Numbered from the stretch's first letter, positions 1-13,892 are shown. The stretch is 64,000 nt of DNA from Pampus argenteus (GCA_036937835.1 CM072878.1:8432501-8496500), one strand, 5' to 3'. Numbers and translations: made by a program. The notes: a model not told the origin generated them from the letters alone.

Positions 1-884
1 AAATCTGTCTGACAGGCAACTCCATATTTATACCCGACATCTCGATGTTACATGGCTGAGTTTGTGAATGGTGATGTATGACACTGGGGTTATCCTCCCA
101 TCACAGATGTTTCATTTAATTATGCTCACAACACGTCCAGAAGGCTCAACAATAACTTCCCAGATCCACCCCCTTCTCCCCCTCCTTGTAAACACAATGA
201 AAAATTCATCTAGTTGTATACACTACTCTCTACCTACAGTTATATAGGCGTATTCCTATAGTAACAGATAATTAATCATTTTTCCCAAGTGTGCAATTCT
301 TTTTTTTTGTTTTTTTGTTTTCGTTTCGTTTTATATAGTGATGCACAACCCATAATCATGTCACATGGTGCTGTTCCACATGAAACATGATTTTTTTTAA
401 AAAAAATCAATGAATTATGACCATGAAATTTATATTACTTGACTCCCTCCAGTAAAAGTTATCCTGTTTAAAATGGGCCAATGGCTGCACTTTCAATTGT
501 GCAAATTCAATTCAAACCTGTCTCATAGAAGAGTGAGTTCGGCAGAATATTGCACTCTTGAATCTTTGAAGCCAACTGAATCCCAAACTGGAGGTAGCAG
601 TCCACTCCCCTCCATCAGGCACAAGGGTGGGATGTGTTGGTTCATGTCAGTCCCATGTGAGCAAACATCTGGTCCTTGAGCAAGATACTTGCACACTCCT
701 ACCATCTTCATGGGTGGATGGTGTTCTGCAGCTGAGCCCCTCTGACCTGTGAAGGTCTGTGAAGGGAGATCAATATTGTATCACAATATTCACTCTCCTC
801 AATATACACTATCCTCAAGGTTCATATCCCTGCTGTAGCCTGTGCCCTGTCGGAGAATGACAGAGGAAAGGCATTTATCAAAAG
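1..884. other. Noncoding AT-rich segment, no gene seen
   Basis: No open frame here shows a recognisable domain or splice-bounded exon. Visible features are T-rich stretches around 300-330 and an A/T palindromic run around 390-408. The short frames at 473-711 on both strands overlap each other and have no family resemblance. I see no promoter or repeat that I can name. Confidence 0.6.
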
Positions 885-911
885 ATGTGTGTGTGTGTGT
901 GTGTGTGTGTT
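885..911. repeat. (TG)n microsatellite
   Basis: About 13 uninterrupted TG units. The cysteine/valine run in the overlapping open frame is a translation of this repeat and not a protein feature. Confidence 0.95.
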
Positions 912-2463
912 ATCTGTGTGATGTCTGCAAATCATCAAATGATCTGATCCACTGTTTGTGTTGTAGTTTTCTTCTTCCGTGGATGTTTAGAACTAAGCCT
1001 TCCTCAGAGGAAAAAAAAGTAAATCAAGTAGCAGTAAATCAATACAAAGCTTTGGTCACATCTATTGCTCACTTGTGTGAATAGATCAAGGTGTTGCATT
1101 TCCTTGTACATTATATTTATGGCACACAAAGAGTCAACTAATTGGTTCAGCAGGTTTCCATCTAGGCTTCATCATCACCGAGAATGAAGCTGCATGAAGC
1201 AGAATGAAATGCACATCCATTAAGCGTTTTTAAAAACAACTGCAACCTTTCTGCACATGCTGTACGTGAACTGTTTACTGGTTGAGAAGCGGAGCGGTAG
1301 GGAGAACCAGGGTGCAATACAACAGTTTGAGCAGTAGATGGCAGTTGGTATCACTGTTTCTTTGAAGAGGAGGAGGGAAGCACTGCAGTGAAGGAGGAAA
1401 GAGTGACTATAGTGCATCAGAGAGGGGACCAAAAAAAGCCCTCTGAATGACGTCCCCAGTGGAGCAGAAATGGCCAAAATCAAAGGGCTTCTTCAAGGTT
1501 GGTTGTCCAACCAGACTGATTGAGACTAACTATGAAATCAAGTACACTGTGTGTGTGTGAGTGAGTTAGTTAGTTTGTGTGTGTGAGTTTTTTCAGGAAG
1601 CCAGAAACACTGAGAGACAAAGATAGAGATCTAGACAAACTGGCAGCCCGAAAGGCAAACAGCTCACCAGCCAAACGCACAACTAGACTGACAAACCGAC
1701 AGCAGGCCGTCCAGCAGGAAAGAGGCTGAATCACACACAGACAGCCAGGTAGACAGAGACGAGGAAGAGAGAGAGAGAGACAGAGAGAGATAAAGACTGC
1801 AGCACAAAGGGAAGCTTTGCCTTTGTTGGAGAATATCTTACTACGAATAGTAAAATATTTGATTTGCACCGCGTGCCTTCAACGTATTCCTCACAGAGCA
1901 GGCTACCTCTGTTTAACCAGAACAAATTCAAACTGCACTAATCAGTATTTTCGTATAATCAAAGGATCAAACGATTATGTGTAATGTGGATGAGAAACCC
2001 AGAGAGAATTATTACCTGACTCTGCAGATTCACTCTATGCTCTATGGTGATTTCTGGCTTTTTAGTTTTGTCTATTTTTTTCTTTGGCTTCCATCAACCA
2101 GATCCTGCAGCCAGCTGTTTTCAGCAAAAAGCCCTAAAACACGCCAAGTAATAAACTTACTGACGAAGAATTATTAACGACTTAGCTATTCATTCTTAGG
2201 AGTCGAAAACAGAGCTTAAATGTGAGGTAATGTTGGGCTTATGTTCATCAGATGTGTAGAAACGCAGCTTTAAATGAATGCTAATGTGACACTGTAATGA
2301 GGTGATATGTCAGCGTTATGTTTACAGTCTGTTCTGCTGCCTCCAAGTGGCCAAAAACTCAATGCAGATTTCTGACAGAAAGGCAATTGTAAAAACATAT
2401 TACAATCCATCCTGGAAACTTTTAAAACCCCAAACTGTCCACGTCACAAGCCAACTGCATGTC
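912..2463. other. Noncoding segment with minor simple repeats
   Basis: Contains a short TG patch around 1549-1590 and a GA patch around 1767-1790, and otherwise unremarkable DNA. The minus-strand frames at 1220-1483 and 1570-1931 are serine/leucine-rich low-complexity translations and were not accepted as genes. Confidence 0.55.
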
Positions 2464-2687
2464 AGTGTGTGTGTGTGTGTTCTCTTCTTTCTTTATAGCC
2501 TAGTTCTACCAACTAGGTCAAATCATGCACAGTGCCTCACCCATAACCTCCGTCTGCTGCAGTGTGTGTGTGTGTGTGTGTGTTTGTGTAAAAATAGTAT
2601 TTAGGTGTGTGCGTGGCACAAGCTGCGTTCACAGTGACCACCTATTTATACTCACTGTCCTGTCCCCAAAAAAAAAAAAAAAAAGAC
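2464..2687. repeat. Cluster of TG tracts and an A17 tract
   Basis: Two TG tracts lie at about 2464-2480 and 2562-2587, and a run of 17 A at 2668-2684. It is followed by a pyrimidine-rich stretch to about 2775 with another T run. The A17 is not preceded by any element whose tail I can identify, so I do not call it a retroposon tail. Confidence 0.85.
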
Positions 2688-2919
2688 ATGACTCTCCTCC
2701 TTCCCATCTGCCCCCCTGACTTTTCTTTTCTCCACCTTCTATTCTCCTTTGTTCCATCATTCTTTTTTTTTTTTCGAGTAGCTGCGTGTGTTTGACAGAT
2801 TGTGGGGAGAAGAAACTGATAAGAGGAAAGACGTAGGCACGGAGGAAAAGCCTGAGATGCGCTGAACATAAAATTAAACGTGACCCATCCAGTTTCCTGC
2901 AGCGAAACATCTTCCTCCG

Positions 2920-4280
2920 TATAAATGTTTTTTTGTTTTTTTTTCCTGCTGGGATTTGCTTGTCTTTTTGTTTGCTTCAGGTTCTATTAATCTCTCTATT
3001 CCTCAGTCTGTATCTCTCGTTCTTGTACCAATGTTCTCTTTATCCCTCCCTTATACGCTTCTTTTATACCTCTAAACCAACCTGAGAAAAAGACCACCCT
3101 CAAGGGTGTCAAACTATCTTTTCACACCATCCCAATATCAGTATCTTGCCTCCATTTGTTCCTCAGCTGCTTATGATAAATCTCTGCGGCGTCTTCAGAT
3201 GTGGTGAAGTGAACTGAGGCCCTTTTGTTTCATACATTAAATATGCCAATCAGTGGCCCTGCAGGGGTAGGGGGGGTGGGTGGTCTGCTACTATTGGGCC
3301 ACGGAGAGAGTCATGTTTAAACATTAGCTTGTAGTTGTCGATCATGCATGTAATTGAATGTACAAAGTCAAATTGCTTGTGTTGTAGAAAGTGAATGTGC
3401 GCATGGGGAAGGGTTGTGTGTATGCCTTTTAAAATCTTGTCGCCGGGAATTTGTGTTTGTTTTGCAATTTTTCATGCACCCTCACGTTTTCCTGCTTCCA
3501 GTGTCTCTGACTGTTGTCACATCGGAATAAGTACACTGTGGTGATATACTCGAAGCAGTAAACTGTGGCTCAGTTTATTAAGAACATGTACTTTGCATGT
3601 GTGAGCTGGATTTAAACCTCTATGTTTGTAAAATCCCTCCTCCGTGAGTTGTTGTCTAGCTCTGCTTCCCATGTTTGATGCTGCCACATGATTTAAACGC
3701 AACATGAGACACAGAATACAGCAATTTCTTTAATCAGGCCTTATTTGTCACCTACCTTGATGTATAACTGTGTGAAGTAGGTGAGTGAAAAAGACCATAT
3801 TTAGTTTTTTTTTATTTATTTTAAAAGTCATGAAAAAGGACTGAAAATGGCATATTTTACTGAAAGTAATGGTTTTATTCTTATTTAACTAAATAAATAA
3901 AGGGCCGACAGTCTACCTGAAAATGACTTTGACAGAGGTTTTCCACACACAGCTCCACAGGAGATGAAGGGTAGTTTACCCTCCAACCTCATCTGCCCTA
4001 GGGACCCACTGTCACTGCCTATATTGAGACTATTTTTCTCCCCTGCTGTCGATACCATCTACCGCATGGCGAAATAACTCATAGAAAAGTCTGACCTTGG
4101 CTACAAAGGTAAATATAGGTGCATGCAGACGTATGGCATGTGATTTTTACAGCAGGTTTAAGGGAAAAAAAAAAACAAAGAACTTTTCTGTCTTCTATAA
4201 ATGAATAAATGTGTTTAGACCTGTGACCAAACAGCAGTGGCTTTGTGTGTATTGCTTTACCTGAGTTACAGTGACCTGCT

Positions 4281-4282
<2 letters not shown>
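2920..4282. other. Noncoding segment, nothing recognisable
   Basis: Ordinary AT-rich DNA with a small G-rich patch near 3268-3285 (GGTAGGGGGGGTGGG-like) and short A/T runs. No exon with bounded splice sites and a family resemblance was found on either strand. Confidence 0.5.

Positions 4283-4316
<34 letters not shown>
4283..4316. repeat. (GT)n microsatellite ending in GCGCGC
   Basis: About 14 GT units grading into a short GC alternation. The whole tract is alternating purine-pyrimidine, a Z-DNA-prone composition. Confidence 0.93.
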
Positions 4317-4778
4317 CTCTGTGTCCACCATTGAAAGGTGAAATGAACTGATGGCTGATGGCAGGCAGAGTGCTGACAAAACAAACGCTTCACCTTTCCC
4401 TTCTTTACTTCGTCCACTGTTTCTCTCACTCTTGTTGCACCAGTGTCCTTCCTTTACCCCGTACGCACGTGTGCCTATATATACTTATCGTATGCACACC
4501 GTGGTATACATCCAGGCAGTACCAGACACATACGTTAAGACATACCGTGAAATCACCTCTTGCACCTCTTTGTGTTGTGAATCACATTCTGCTGAGGTGT
4601 CATTTGAACAGTGCTGACGTGTAAAACTGCGTTCAGTATAAATGGCTGCAGGTTCCTCTTTAGTTTGAACAGGCAGTCCAGGTTTGCCTAATTGGAAAGA
4701 AAGACAGAGCTCATGACAACGCTCTGTTTTTTTCTAATCCGTCACTCTCTTCTCTTCCTGTCTCTATCATTCTCCATC

Positions 4779-4846
<68 letters not shown>

Positions 4847-4857
4847 TCTCTCTCTGT
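4779..4857. repeat. (CT)n microsatellite
   Basis: Nearly pure CT for almost 80 bp, with single interruptions near 4815 and 4842. It is a homopurine-homopyrimidine tract. Confidence 0.95.
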
Positions 4858-5428
4858 CTGTCCGATGAGACCAGATGACGTGATTTCATGCTCAGATGTT
4901 GGAAAATAGTCACATAATTACTGCTGTAAGAAATGAAGGCTAACAGATTCCTCCTCTCTCCGTCTCCCCCTCCCTGTCTTTCCTGTTACACACACATAAT
5001 GAATTATACGAACAAAGAGAGCCATTTAATGCTGGTTAAATTGTATTTCACATACATATTTTAAACTACAAGCAGATTAAAGGTGAGTTTAGGATAATAC
5101 CAGTTTAATACAACCTGCGTGCTATAGATTTTTATTGTTTTCTATTATTTTGTACTCACCAAGTTATGGCTGAGGTCTGAACTTAATGTGCTAACTTCTG
5201 TTTTCTGTCTAATTTAGGGATTTGTACCAACGCCTTAGGTCTTCTCTCTTTCAGTTTTGCCTCCAAACAAAAGTAATTTTGATTATTTAAATTTAGATCA
5301 ACTGTTGTTTTTTTGATCATTAGAAGCATTTGGTCATGTGGCCCGTCAAACTTTGAAACTTTGTTTTAGTGATATTACTGAGTTCAAGAGATCGCAGCTT
5401 TTAACTCTGGGGAAAGTAATATTTTTTA
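4858..5428. other. Noncoding segment, nothing recognisable
   Basis: AT-rich DNA between two microsatellite blocks. The first 100 bp after the CT tract (about 4862-4955) is free of simple repeats and mixed in composition. I see no exon or named repeat. Confidence 0.45.
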
Positions 5429-5429
5429 T

Positions 5430-5623
5430 AACAAACACACACACACGCGCGCACACACACACCTCTGCTACTTTTCACTCACTCATCTTTTGTCCCCCTC
5501 CCTCTCATCGTCTCTCTCGGCCACTCCATTAACCAGAGGGTCACTTTTCCAGCTGGTTAACCCAGGCCAGATTTCCATCAGGTCGCTGACATACGAGACT
5601 GTCCTACCATCTGTGTGTGTATC

Positions 5624-5678
<55 letters not shown>

Positions 5679-5895
5679 GTGCGTGTGTGTGTGTGTGTGT
5701 GTATATATCTGTGTGTGTGTGTGTGTGTGTGCGTGCGTGTACAAATAGACAGGTTCATTTGTCAGTTTTATTCCAGTCTTGTCCTCTGGTGTGATGTTGT
5801 AATGACCTGAGGCAGCCCACACAGACAGAAGAATGACATTTAACACTCCCCTCACCACACACACACACACACACAGACACACACACACACTGGTC
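5430..5895. repeat. Large CA/TG microsatellite cluster
   Basis: CA at about 5432-5462, a long interrupted TG tract at 5626-5742 (broken by GC steps and one TATATATC), then CA at about 5853-5891. The strand of the CA unit switches twice inside 460 bp, so the CA and TG arms could fold back. The histidine/threonine and cysteine/valine open frames on both strands here are repeat translations. Confidence 0.93.
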
Positions 5896-6724
5896 TTTCT
5901 GCACTTTAAGTTTGGTTTCCTCTTGATGATGTGTTTGAGTTTTAGATTGTATCACTTGTTGAAAACCTTTTTCATGAAAGATGTTCCACATGTAAAATCC
6001 TTCCTTACCTGAATATTGAGTGAATCACTGTCGTTTTATAAAGATATTTACTCGACAATTTCTATTAATATTCTATCTTGGTCATGATAAGATATTAATG
6101 TTGCTTCTGCTCTTGTCTGCAGTATAGTTAGTCATCCCCAGAAAGGTCCAGTAGGCTTAACGCAGCAGTTTTCTGTCACAGTCAGGTTTTAGATCATTAA
6201 ACCATGAATGAGCCAGCGTGGGGTGGTAGAACATTGGCTTCCTCGCTTTTCCACAGCGATTACAGGTGGGTGGAAATAAATAAAAAAGTGTTTATAAGGA
6301 AACCAAAATCAATACTTCAGAACATATCTGGAAACATTTACTTCTGGACGCCAAACCCTGAGCCCCAAGATCCACAGTGTCGTATTCAGCCAGCTTCAGT
6401 TATGCTTCAGTTACAGACGCACCAGTGAAATATTTGCTGTACACCGACAGCTTGTTAATTAATCTGCTGGTTTAAATTCATGGGAGCAGTTGAGCTTTAG
6501 TCAAAGAAAGAAAGAAAGACGTTTGGCCTTCAAGTTTGATATTACACTGCATGCATTTTATCCTGTTTTGTATCCATTTCCGTATCACTGAAGTGTGATA
6601 CTTCCCATGATTGCCTTTTTATTGCTTTGCTTTGTCTTATTTAGTTTCATTTAATCAAATTAATTTTGCTCCTGAAAGCAGGTGAAAAACTAGACACCGG
6701 TGCTAATATCAACTGTCCTCCGTC

Positions 6725-6728
<4 letters not shown>
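5896..6728. other. Noncoding segment with short GAAA repeat
   Basis: AT-rich DNA. A short GAAA tetranucleotide patch sits near 6506-6521. The plus-strand frame at 6204-6428 has no family resemblance and no supporting splice or promoter context. Confidence 0.45.

Positions 6729-6766
<38 letters not shown>
6729..6766. repeat. (CT)n microsatellite
   Basis: About 18 uninterrupted CT units. Confidence 0.94.
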
Positions 6767-6769
<3 letters not shown>

Positions 6770-7254
6770 GTATTTCACTCCATCTGTCTTTCCTCCGTTC
6801 CTTTCATATCCATCCTGTTTCAGATGTTAATAAGTTTGCCCGCAAGCAGAACAAGTATGATTATTATCAATAACCGTGTGTATGTGAGTACGTCAAAGAA
6901 AACACATGTAAAACCTCCCTGGTATGAAAAGTAATTTCTAGTGTTTCACAACATAACTAGAAATCAAAAATTGGACATGCTTATTAATATAATCATTTCT
7001 ATCGAATGTCGCCTGTGTGTTACGCTTTAAGGGTGTCAGTGTTCATTTTTTGTTGAATTCTCCTCACTTCTTGACTATTCCCTCTTTCTAGGTGTGCTGC
7101 AGACACTATTTCTTTTATCATCTTACATTGAAATTGTATCAATAAGTTCTGATTAAAACCAGTTTTAAGGTGACATTTATTTGTAACATCCAAATAATTA
7201 AATCGTTTGTGTTTAGAGGCATTTTGTGGCTTCAGTGTCCTTTTTGAATATATA

Positions 7255-7520
7255 TCATCAGTGATCAGCTGAGGGAAGCGGTAAGCACAGTGTGAAGACT
7301 ACACCGAGACGTGAAAGTGCAGCTTTAATATGAAATTTATCAACAGTTATTATCTGACTCGGCAAAGCACGGAGTGCAGCGGTAGTTGGGGCTCTATAAA
7401 GAAAGCAATCTTGTGACCATAATGTTATCTCACTGCAGCTGGGAGACTGTAGGTGTGGAAGGTGAATGAGCAGGGCGAGCCAGCTATTGAATAGCCTTTT
7501 AAGTTATGAATGTTAGTTCG
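7255..7520. other. Clean mixed-composition block, possible conserved noncoding element
   Basis: A stretch without simple repeats, open frames or recognisable transposon sequence, rich in TAAT/ATTA, CTTTAAT and TATAAAG words. This texture is typical of vertebrate developmental enhancers, but I cannot measure conservation, so this is only a suggestion. Confidence 0.2.
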
Positions 7521-7842
7521 CCGTTGTGTTCCAGGTGTGAAGATGTGTAACTGTGATGAATGTATGTATGCTTGTAGGAAGAGGCCCAGGTTATACTGCA
7601 CTGTATAAAGCCTACTGTACTGTTTGTTTGGCTTTAATAGACTTTAACACAAGCATCCACACGTTCCATTCAAACACAGACTGAATATTACAGTATTGTA
7701 TTACAGTGTTGTAGGTTTACTGATTGACTACTTCACAATACAACAAACAGAAAGCAAGAGAGAGAAAGAGCTCAATAAATATTGTTCCAGGAGTGAAGTC
7801 ATCTGACATTTAAGAATCAGCCAGCCATGGCCAGAGAGAGCG

Positions 7843-7987
<145 letters not shown>

Positions 7988-8554
7988 GGGGGGTGGTGGT
8001 GGTAGTGGTGGTGTTTGGGTGTTTGCAGACAGGAGAGCCCAGGGGGCACGCAGCTCAGACAGAGTAATTATTTAGTGACACAGACTACGGCGTGGCCTTA
8101 ACAGCACCGCACATGTACGTCTACGTATGCACACATGCAGACACAAACGTTCCATCTATAAGGCCTGAGGTGTCAGGGGTTTAACGAGAAACGGCAGTAA
8201 CGTTACCTGTCGCTGTATTCTCCTTCCTCATCTCTCTGCTCTTGAAGGAGCACATGCACAATAAAAAAAACAACCAAAAACACCAACCTAATTTTAGGTT
8301 AATTATTAAAGCCTCAAATTCAGTATTTCAAAAAACTAAAACACATCTACGGTAATTAAATTTTCATGATTGTTGTTTAGCACTTCACCGCTCTCCCTTT
8401 TTTTTCTAAACATTCTAAACATGTAGTATTTTGCCAAAAATATTAATAAACATACTGCTTATGTTTGTCAATTGTGCAGTAAAAAAAAAAGACTGATGTT
8501 CCTTTTCTTAAAGTGTTAATTAAATTATAAATATTCTATAAATATTTTTTCATA

Positions 8555-8850
8555 GAGACAAACAAGCTTCAGAAAGCAAGTCTCCTCACAGGACCGCTAT
8601 AGGCCGAGGGCCATGCGTATTAATGAGCGAATGACATACATCAAAAACAATATTACACCCCTCTAACATCTCTTCCTTTAGGGCAAACTCTCCGTCTGAA
8701 AACAATATCCTACCTCATCATATGAACGTGGCTCCGGATGGAAGACAACAATATTAAATTGCAAATACCTGCAAATATCGCCCCCTTGACAGACATTGTC
8801 ATGAGAGCACTTAAAAAGCTTTTAAATTTCCAGGCCTGAAAATATACGCT
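8555..8850. other. Clean AT-rich block, possible conserved noncoding element
   Basis: Repeat-free sequence with several TAAT/ATTA and CAATATTA words (for example TATTAATGAGCG near 8617 and CAATATTAAATT near 8748) and no open frame of note. It looks single-copy and enhancer-like by texture only. No function is claimed. Confidence 0.25.
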
Positions 8851-9156
8851 GAGTCAAAGTATCCAATGTCATATGATAATATGGCTGATGTTTAAAGCAG
8901 GTGTACAAAAAACTTCACTCTAATAACCATTCATATATATGTTCTGCAACAGGTAGGTAGGTAAGGTGAACTATAATATGGAGGAACACGTCCAGAGAGT
9001 ACAGCTGCGTAAAGATGGATTTGTATGTGTTGTACACACAGCACACTGGTGCAGGATTCATGTCTGGGTGTGTTGTGAGTTTGAGATTTTGGAATGTATT
9101 AGTGAAGGAGTCTTATCCTTAGGATGACTCTATGACCTAACCCTGCATGCTAGAAT

Positions 9157-9157
<1 letters not shown>

Positions 9158-9204
<47 letters not shown>
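9158..9204. repeat. (CA)n microsatellite
   Basis: About 23 uninterrupted CA units. Confidence 0.96.
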
Positions 9205-9208
<4 letters not shown>

Positions 9209-9354
9209 ACTAACATCGCTAGAGGCAGCGGTTGATGTACACCACTCTGTGATCGTAAGCCAAAGGGGTAGGAGGGAGAAATAGGGAGAGAGAGAAGCCC
9301 AGAGAGTCAGTGCAGCTAAAATTACAGCCCTGTCGCAACAAATCAGTGCCGATG

Positions 9355-9382
9355 ACCGTGTGTGTGTGTGTGTGTGTGTATG
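9355..9382. repeat. (TG)n microsatellite
   Basis: About 12 TG units. Lies 150 bp downstream of a CA tract, so the two arms are mutually complementary. Confidence 0.92.
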
Positions 9383-9599
9383 TGCACGTGCGACTGCATG
9401 CAAGTGAGAGAGAAACTGTTGTATTTGGCTCAGCCTAAAGACATTAGGAGGAAAGTAAACAAAACAAACATGCATGTATACACGCATGCACACTGTATGC
9501 AGAAGCATACCCAATGATGTTCTCTAGTCAATAGAGATTATGTGATGGGAGGATGAGAGCAGGGGCAGAGTCATCACAGTGTGCTCCTATTATCTACTG

Positions 9600-9638
9600 A
9601 ACACACACACACACACACACACACGCACGCACACACAG
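9600..9638. repeat. (CA)n microsatellite with GCACGC ending
   Basis: About 12 CA units followed by CGCACGCACACACA. Confidence 0.92.
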
Positions 9639-9855
9639 CGGTCGATTCACTTGTAATTTAATCAGTACAGAATGTAAATTTAAAAATGCCAATTTGATTG
9701 TTAATGAGTATTCATTCTCGAGTATTTGTCAGCGGGAGCAATGCGGTGACAAATCGACAAATAAAGTCGAAATCTATTTCCTGAACTGAATGCTTCAAGG
9801 AGCTCTCCATCTCTATCGGTCTCTGCTGTCCACAAACACACATGTGAAACATAAG

Positions 9856-9890
9856 AACACACACACACACACACACACACATACACACAT
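9856..9890. repeat. (CA)n microsatellite
   Basis: About 12 CA units followed by ATACACACA. Last of four CA/TG tracts within 750 bp. Confidence 0.92.
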
Positions 9891-11540
9891 TGTGAGCTAA
9901 TATGTATTACCATATGCTAGAACAGGTGGTTGCTCTCACAGAACTGTTAGCATCAAAGAATTGCACTCCCCATGCAGTTCAAAGTCACGCTAAGTGGGAA
10001 CTATTAGCCTGTTTTCTATCGATGTCATCATACAGCAGACCATAGCCAGCCCATTCATTTCAATGAGCTGTTATCATTGTCAGTGCATTACATAAAGAGG
10101 CCTTCATGCTAGTCTTATGTGGTTGTATTTCTGTTCTCTGTCCTGGTTTGTAATATGTTAGATCCTGTCAATCATGCCCGATCACAAATAAACTAAACTA
10201 AATTACGGAGCTTTCACAACTTACCGAAATAATTACCACATACAAGAGGTTGATATGTATTTCAGTTTTCCTCAAACTTCCACAAGTGAACTCACTGAGG
10301 AGGGGAGAAGAGCATAAAGTAAAATAAAGAAAAAGCACAATGGCAATCAAAACGTTACTGTCTGTATGTGTGGTTATGTTTGTCTACTTCTCTGTGTGTG
10401 TGAGAGTGTGTGTGTTGACATTGATGAATGAGCCCCACATCAGAGCAATCTGCTACCATGGCTCTATAAAACAACCGCAAATCACTTCAGGAAACACGTT
10501 TTTGAAGAGGGCCTCCGATGTCAGATGTTGTCTTGTATGAGAACATCTGTGCATAAATCAATGAGCAGAGCTTTGTTTGTGTGTATGTGAGTACATTATG
10601 CAAAATGTTGTGTGTGTGTGCGTGTGCGTGTGTGTATGTGTGTGTATTTGAAAGCATCGTTGCCTGCTTCCAAATGTTCCAATGCTTAGATCATCACTGC
10701 ATGCAACCAGCGCGAGTTCAAGAGTCAGTCACTGAACCCTGATAACATTAATTACCATAGTGAAAGGAATGACGTAGTATGCATAGTAATAACATACAAT
10801 ATGCATGTGTATTTATATTGAGATTCGTTGCAACTGACCCATGAAGCTTTTTAGTGTTAAAGTTTTGTTATAGGAAGTGAATATAAATATAACAATATTT
10901 ATTCTCATAATTACTCCTCATACTGTTGAATGCTTAAATATCACGATATTAAGAATATTTTTGTCTACTATTGATATGTCAAACACTTGCAAAATACATG
11001 CAATAGATCATAACTTAGTAAGTCTTTATATAGATACTCATTAAAAATGATTTCAATTTTGTATGATAACACAATAACGTTGTATAATCATCATATATTT
11101 CCACTGAGCGTGAATAAAGGATCACATTAGTTATATGAGTATCTCCTGACTGTGCATGCGTGAGCTTGTATGGGGGTAAATAAGGTCCACTTTGACGGTC
11201 ACTGTGCGCTGAAGGGCAAAAAAAGCCCAGCGTTGCTCGGCCCCATGGGAAATATTTCTGTTCTAAACCTGGAAACAGAGTGGAGATTGTTCCTTTCATC
11301 TCCTTCCTTTTTACCCTCCCTTGTTTTCTCCCAACTCCTCGGCCGCCCTTTTTTTCCGTCTCTTCCCCCGCTTCTCTCCGTGCTCTAACGCGCTCTCGTC
11401 TCTTTCATGGCACCTGTAATTCATGCTTTATCCCCTAATCAGATCCTAATAGGAAAAAGCTTGCAGATGTCAGCACTAGTTAATTATCCCTCTCTTCCTC
11501 TTCCCTCTCGCTGTTTCTCTCTTTCTTTCTCTCTCTCTCT
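9891..11540. other. Noncoding segment with short TG patches and one clean block
   Basis: Imperfect TG patches occur at about 10395-10414 and 10608-10648. The stretch at about 11408-11500 carries TAATTC, CTAATCAGATCC and AGTTAATTATC words and is free of simple repeats. The overlapping frames at 11015-11388 share no resemblance with a known family. Confidence 0.4.
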
Positions 11541-12039
11541 CACACACACAGACACACACACTTATCATTTCATAGCCACAGAGTGAACAGCAAGAAGGCC
11601 CACTCTCATACCGTGTGATCTGAAAGGCAGAGGTGATTATTGAGCATCAAGTATGCTTCAGGTAAATGACTTGGACACAACTGGAGTCAACTTGCTTTGC
11701 TTTCACACTGATACATTAACCTTTAGTTGATGGGAAGGAAAATTCATTCATACTGTTCATCCAAGGATACAATAGTTTGGACAGTTATTCCTCTTCCTTG
11801 CCTATACTGATTTAAAATATAGTTTATCTCTATGTCAAATTAGAATTTGGTAAGTGTGGTGCCATCTTTCTTGGTGAAGGTTTTATATTTTATATTATAC
11901 AGTAACTAGAAGTCTATGTACATGTAGAACTGGAGGTACTCCGGGTAACAACCATTCATTTACATTATTTTGAAGGGATAATGAGTAAATATAGATACAC
12001 ACTGTATGTAGGAAAAAACCTTGTTCCTTTTACACAGTT

Positions 12040-12380
12040 TTTTAATGAATATATTCTCACTTACAATGCAAAAATTAGTAAATCATGCTTATTTTGTCAA
12101 AACAAAGCAGCGGTTCAATTGGAAACTTTTATTCAAGCCTACAAATAAACCCATCAGGGTCGCTTTAAACTTGCTTTTAAAGCTAGTTCATAATTCATCT
12201 TGAGATTCTGCGTCTGACTCCGTGACATTATGCAAGCAGACAGTTTTAGACTGTCTTCCATCAAAACAGCTAATGCTTGCTACAGTATGAAATGTTAATG
12301 AGCAACTGTGATATTATTCTCTGTGACCCTTCCGCAGTCCTGCTTTATAATTGCCCACAGTGTAGCCGCTGCCATATGCG
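12040..12380. other. Clean AT-rich block, possible conserved noncoding element
   Basis: About 340 bp without simple repeats, with several ATTAAT/TTAATGAG and GCTAATGCTTGC words. The plus-strand frame at 12021-12203 lacks a recognisable domain. Candidate regulatory DNA by texture only. Confidence 0.22.
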
Positions 12381-13679
12381 CGTGTGTATTTCATACACAC
12401 ACATGCACACTTTCCCCAAGCTTACATGCATCGGACATACACCCCACATGTACACAGACGTGTACATTACATATAGTCTAATGCCCAAAGTGACCAAAGA
12501 TGTGCAAATACATGCACGTCTACACACAAACAAGACATATTTTGCCCACAGGATCCAGAAACTTATGTAATAACTCCATCCAGAATGTCTTGTTTGAAAC
12601 TATTAGAGCTTGATAAAGCTACAACCAAATATATCTGAAACAAGTCTAAACTCCCAATGAAGGCTTTTAGCAAAGACAATGTCGCTTTATATTATTAATG
12701 AGAAATCACTTTTTGTCTTTGTGAGCATTCAAGTGTTTGACTTTTTTTCTTGTCTTTTTAATAGCGGCATATGCCAAAAAATAAAAAAAAAAGCTGAAAA
12801 ACTTTTCTTTCTTTTTTTGGCATTTAACTCTCTCTCACACACACATACGCACACACACCAGAAACTTTTGAGACCAGCGATGTGCAACAAAAATCAGCAT
12901 GTCACCCACATAATCGAAACACATTTCAGAAACACATCACTGCTGGAAACATAATGTGCTGTAGTCAAACATGAGATATGAAACAAGTGACAAAATGAGA
13001 GCTAGCATGAACAGAATAAAATTAATTATAGCAAATCGTTTTTGAGATGGTAATTTTCACAATCATTGTTTTTTTTTTTACCACATCGATATTGATATTT
13101 GCAATGAAAGCCTTCATTATTCAAATTTTGGAATAATTTATAATCATTATCATCATCATAGCTCTGTCTTATGGAAGACCACCAGGAAGAGGATAATTTC
13201 TTTTAATTAAATTGTCAAGCAATTCATTAATTCATCCTTCAATTACTGTAATCACTTGCTCAGCTCTGGCAAGCTTTCAACCACATGTAGAGTCTCAAAA
13301 TGCTGCTTTGTGTCATTTTGGCAAACTATCATGCAACACTGTATACATGTCGCTTGTCACTATATGTTATTTATATTCATATTCGGAGCTTGTGTGTTTA
13401 GTGTTTAGTGTTGCGTGTGTAACTGTGTGTGCACAGAGAGTGAGTCTCATGCTATCCATTATGCGGTGACAGAACACCTACTAATAACTGATATAGATGA
13501 AGACGACCCATGAAGGTCTTCATGTAGAGCGGAGCGTGGAATTGACATTTCCTCTTTATTACTTTACAAATCACCACATCTGTGTCTGTGTGTGCTGATC
13601 ACAAGAGATTAATTTATGAAGTCTCATATAATCACAGGCTATAGAAAATTAGTTGCAATTCATCACCTTTGCAGCCCCT

Positions 13680-13739
13680 ATGAATCTCAATCTCTCTCGC
13701 TCTCTCTCAAATCTCTTATCTTTGACATATACCCCTCTC

Positions 13740-13795
<56 letters not shown>

Positions 13796-13850
13796 ATTAG
13801 AAAGTGATGGAGAGAATTGAAGACACTTACATTAATGGGTCCAAAAGGCA

Positions 13851-13890
<40 letters not shown>

Positions 13891-13892
13891 AA

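Noticed and set aside
2320..2375. CTGCCTCCAAGTGGCCAAAAA resembling the end of a common fish repeat
   Set aside because: Only about 20 bases match my memory of the motif and nothing before or after supports it, so I did not annotate it.
10930..13100. ATATCGATATTG-like words near 10940 and 13085
   Set aside because: Short AT-rich words similar to a fish repeat motif, but too short and degenerate to support a call.
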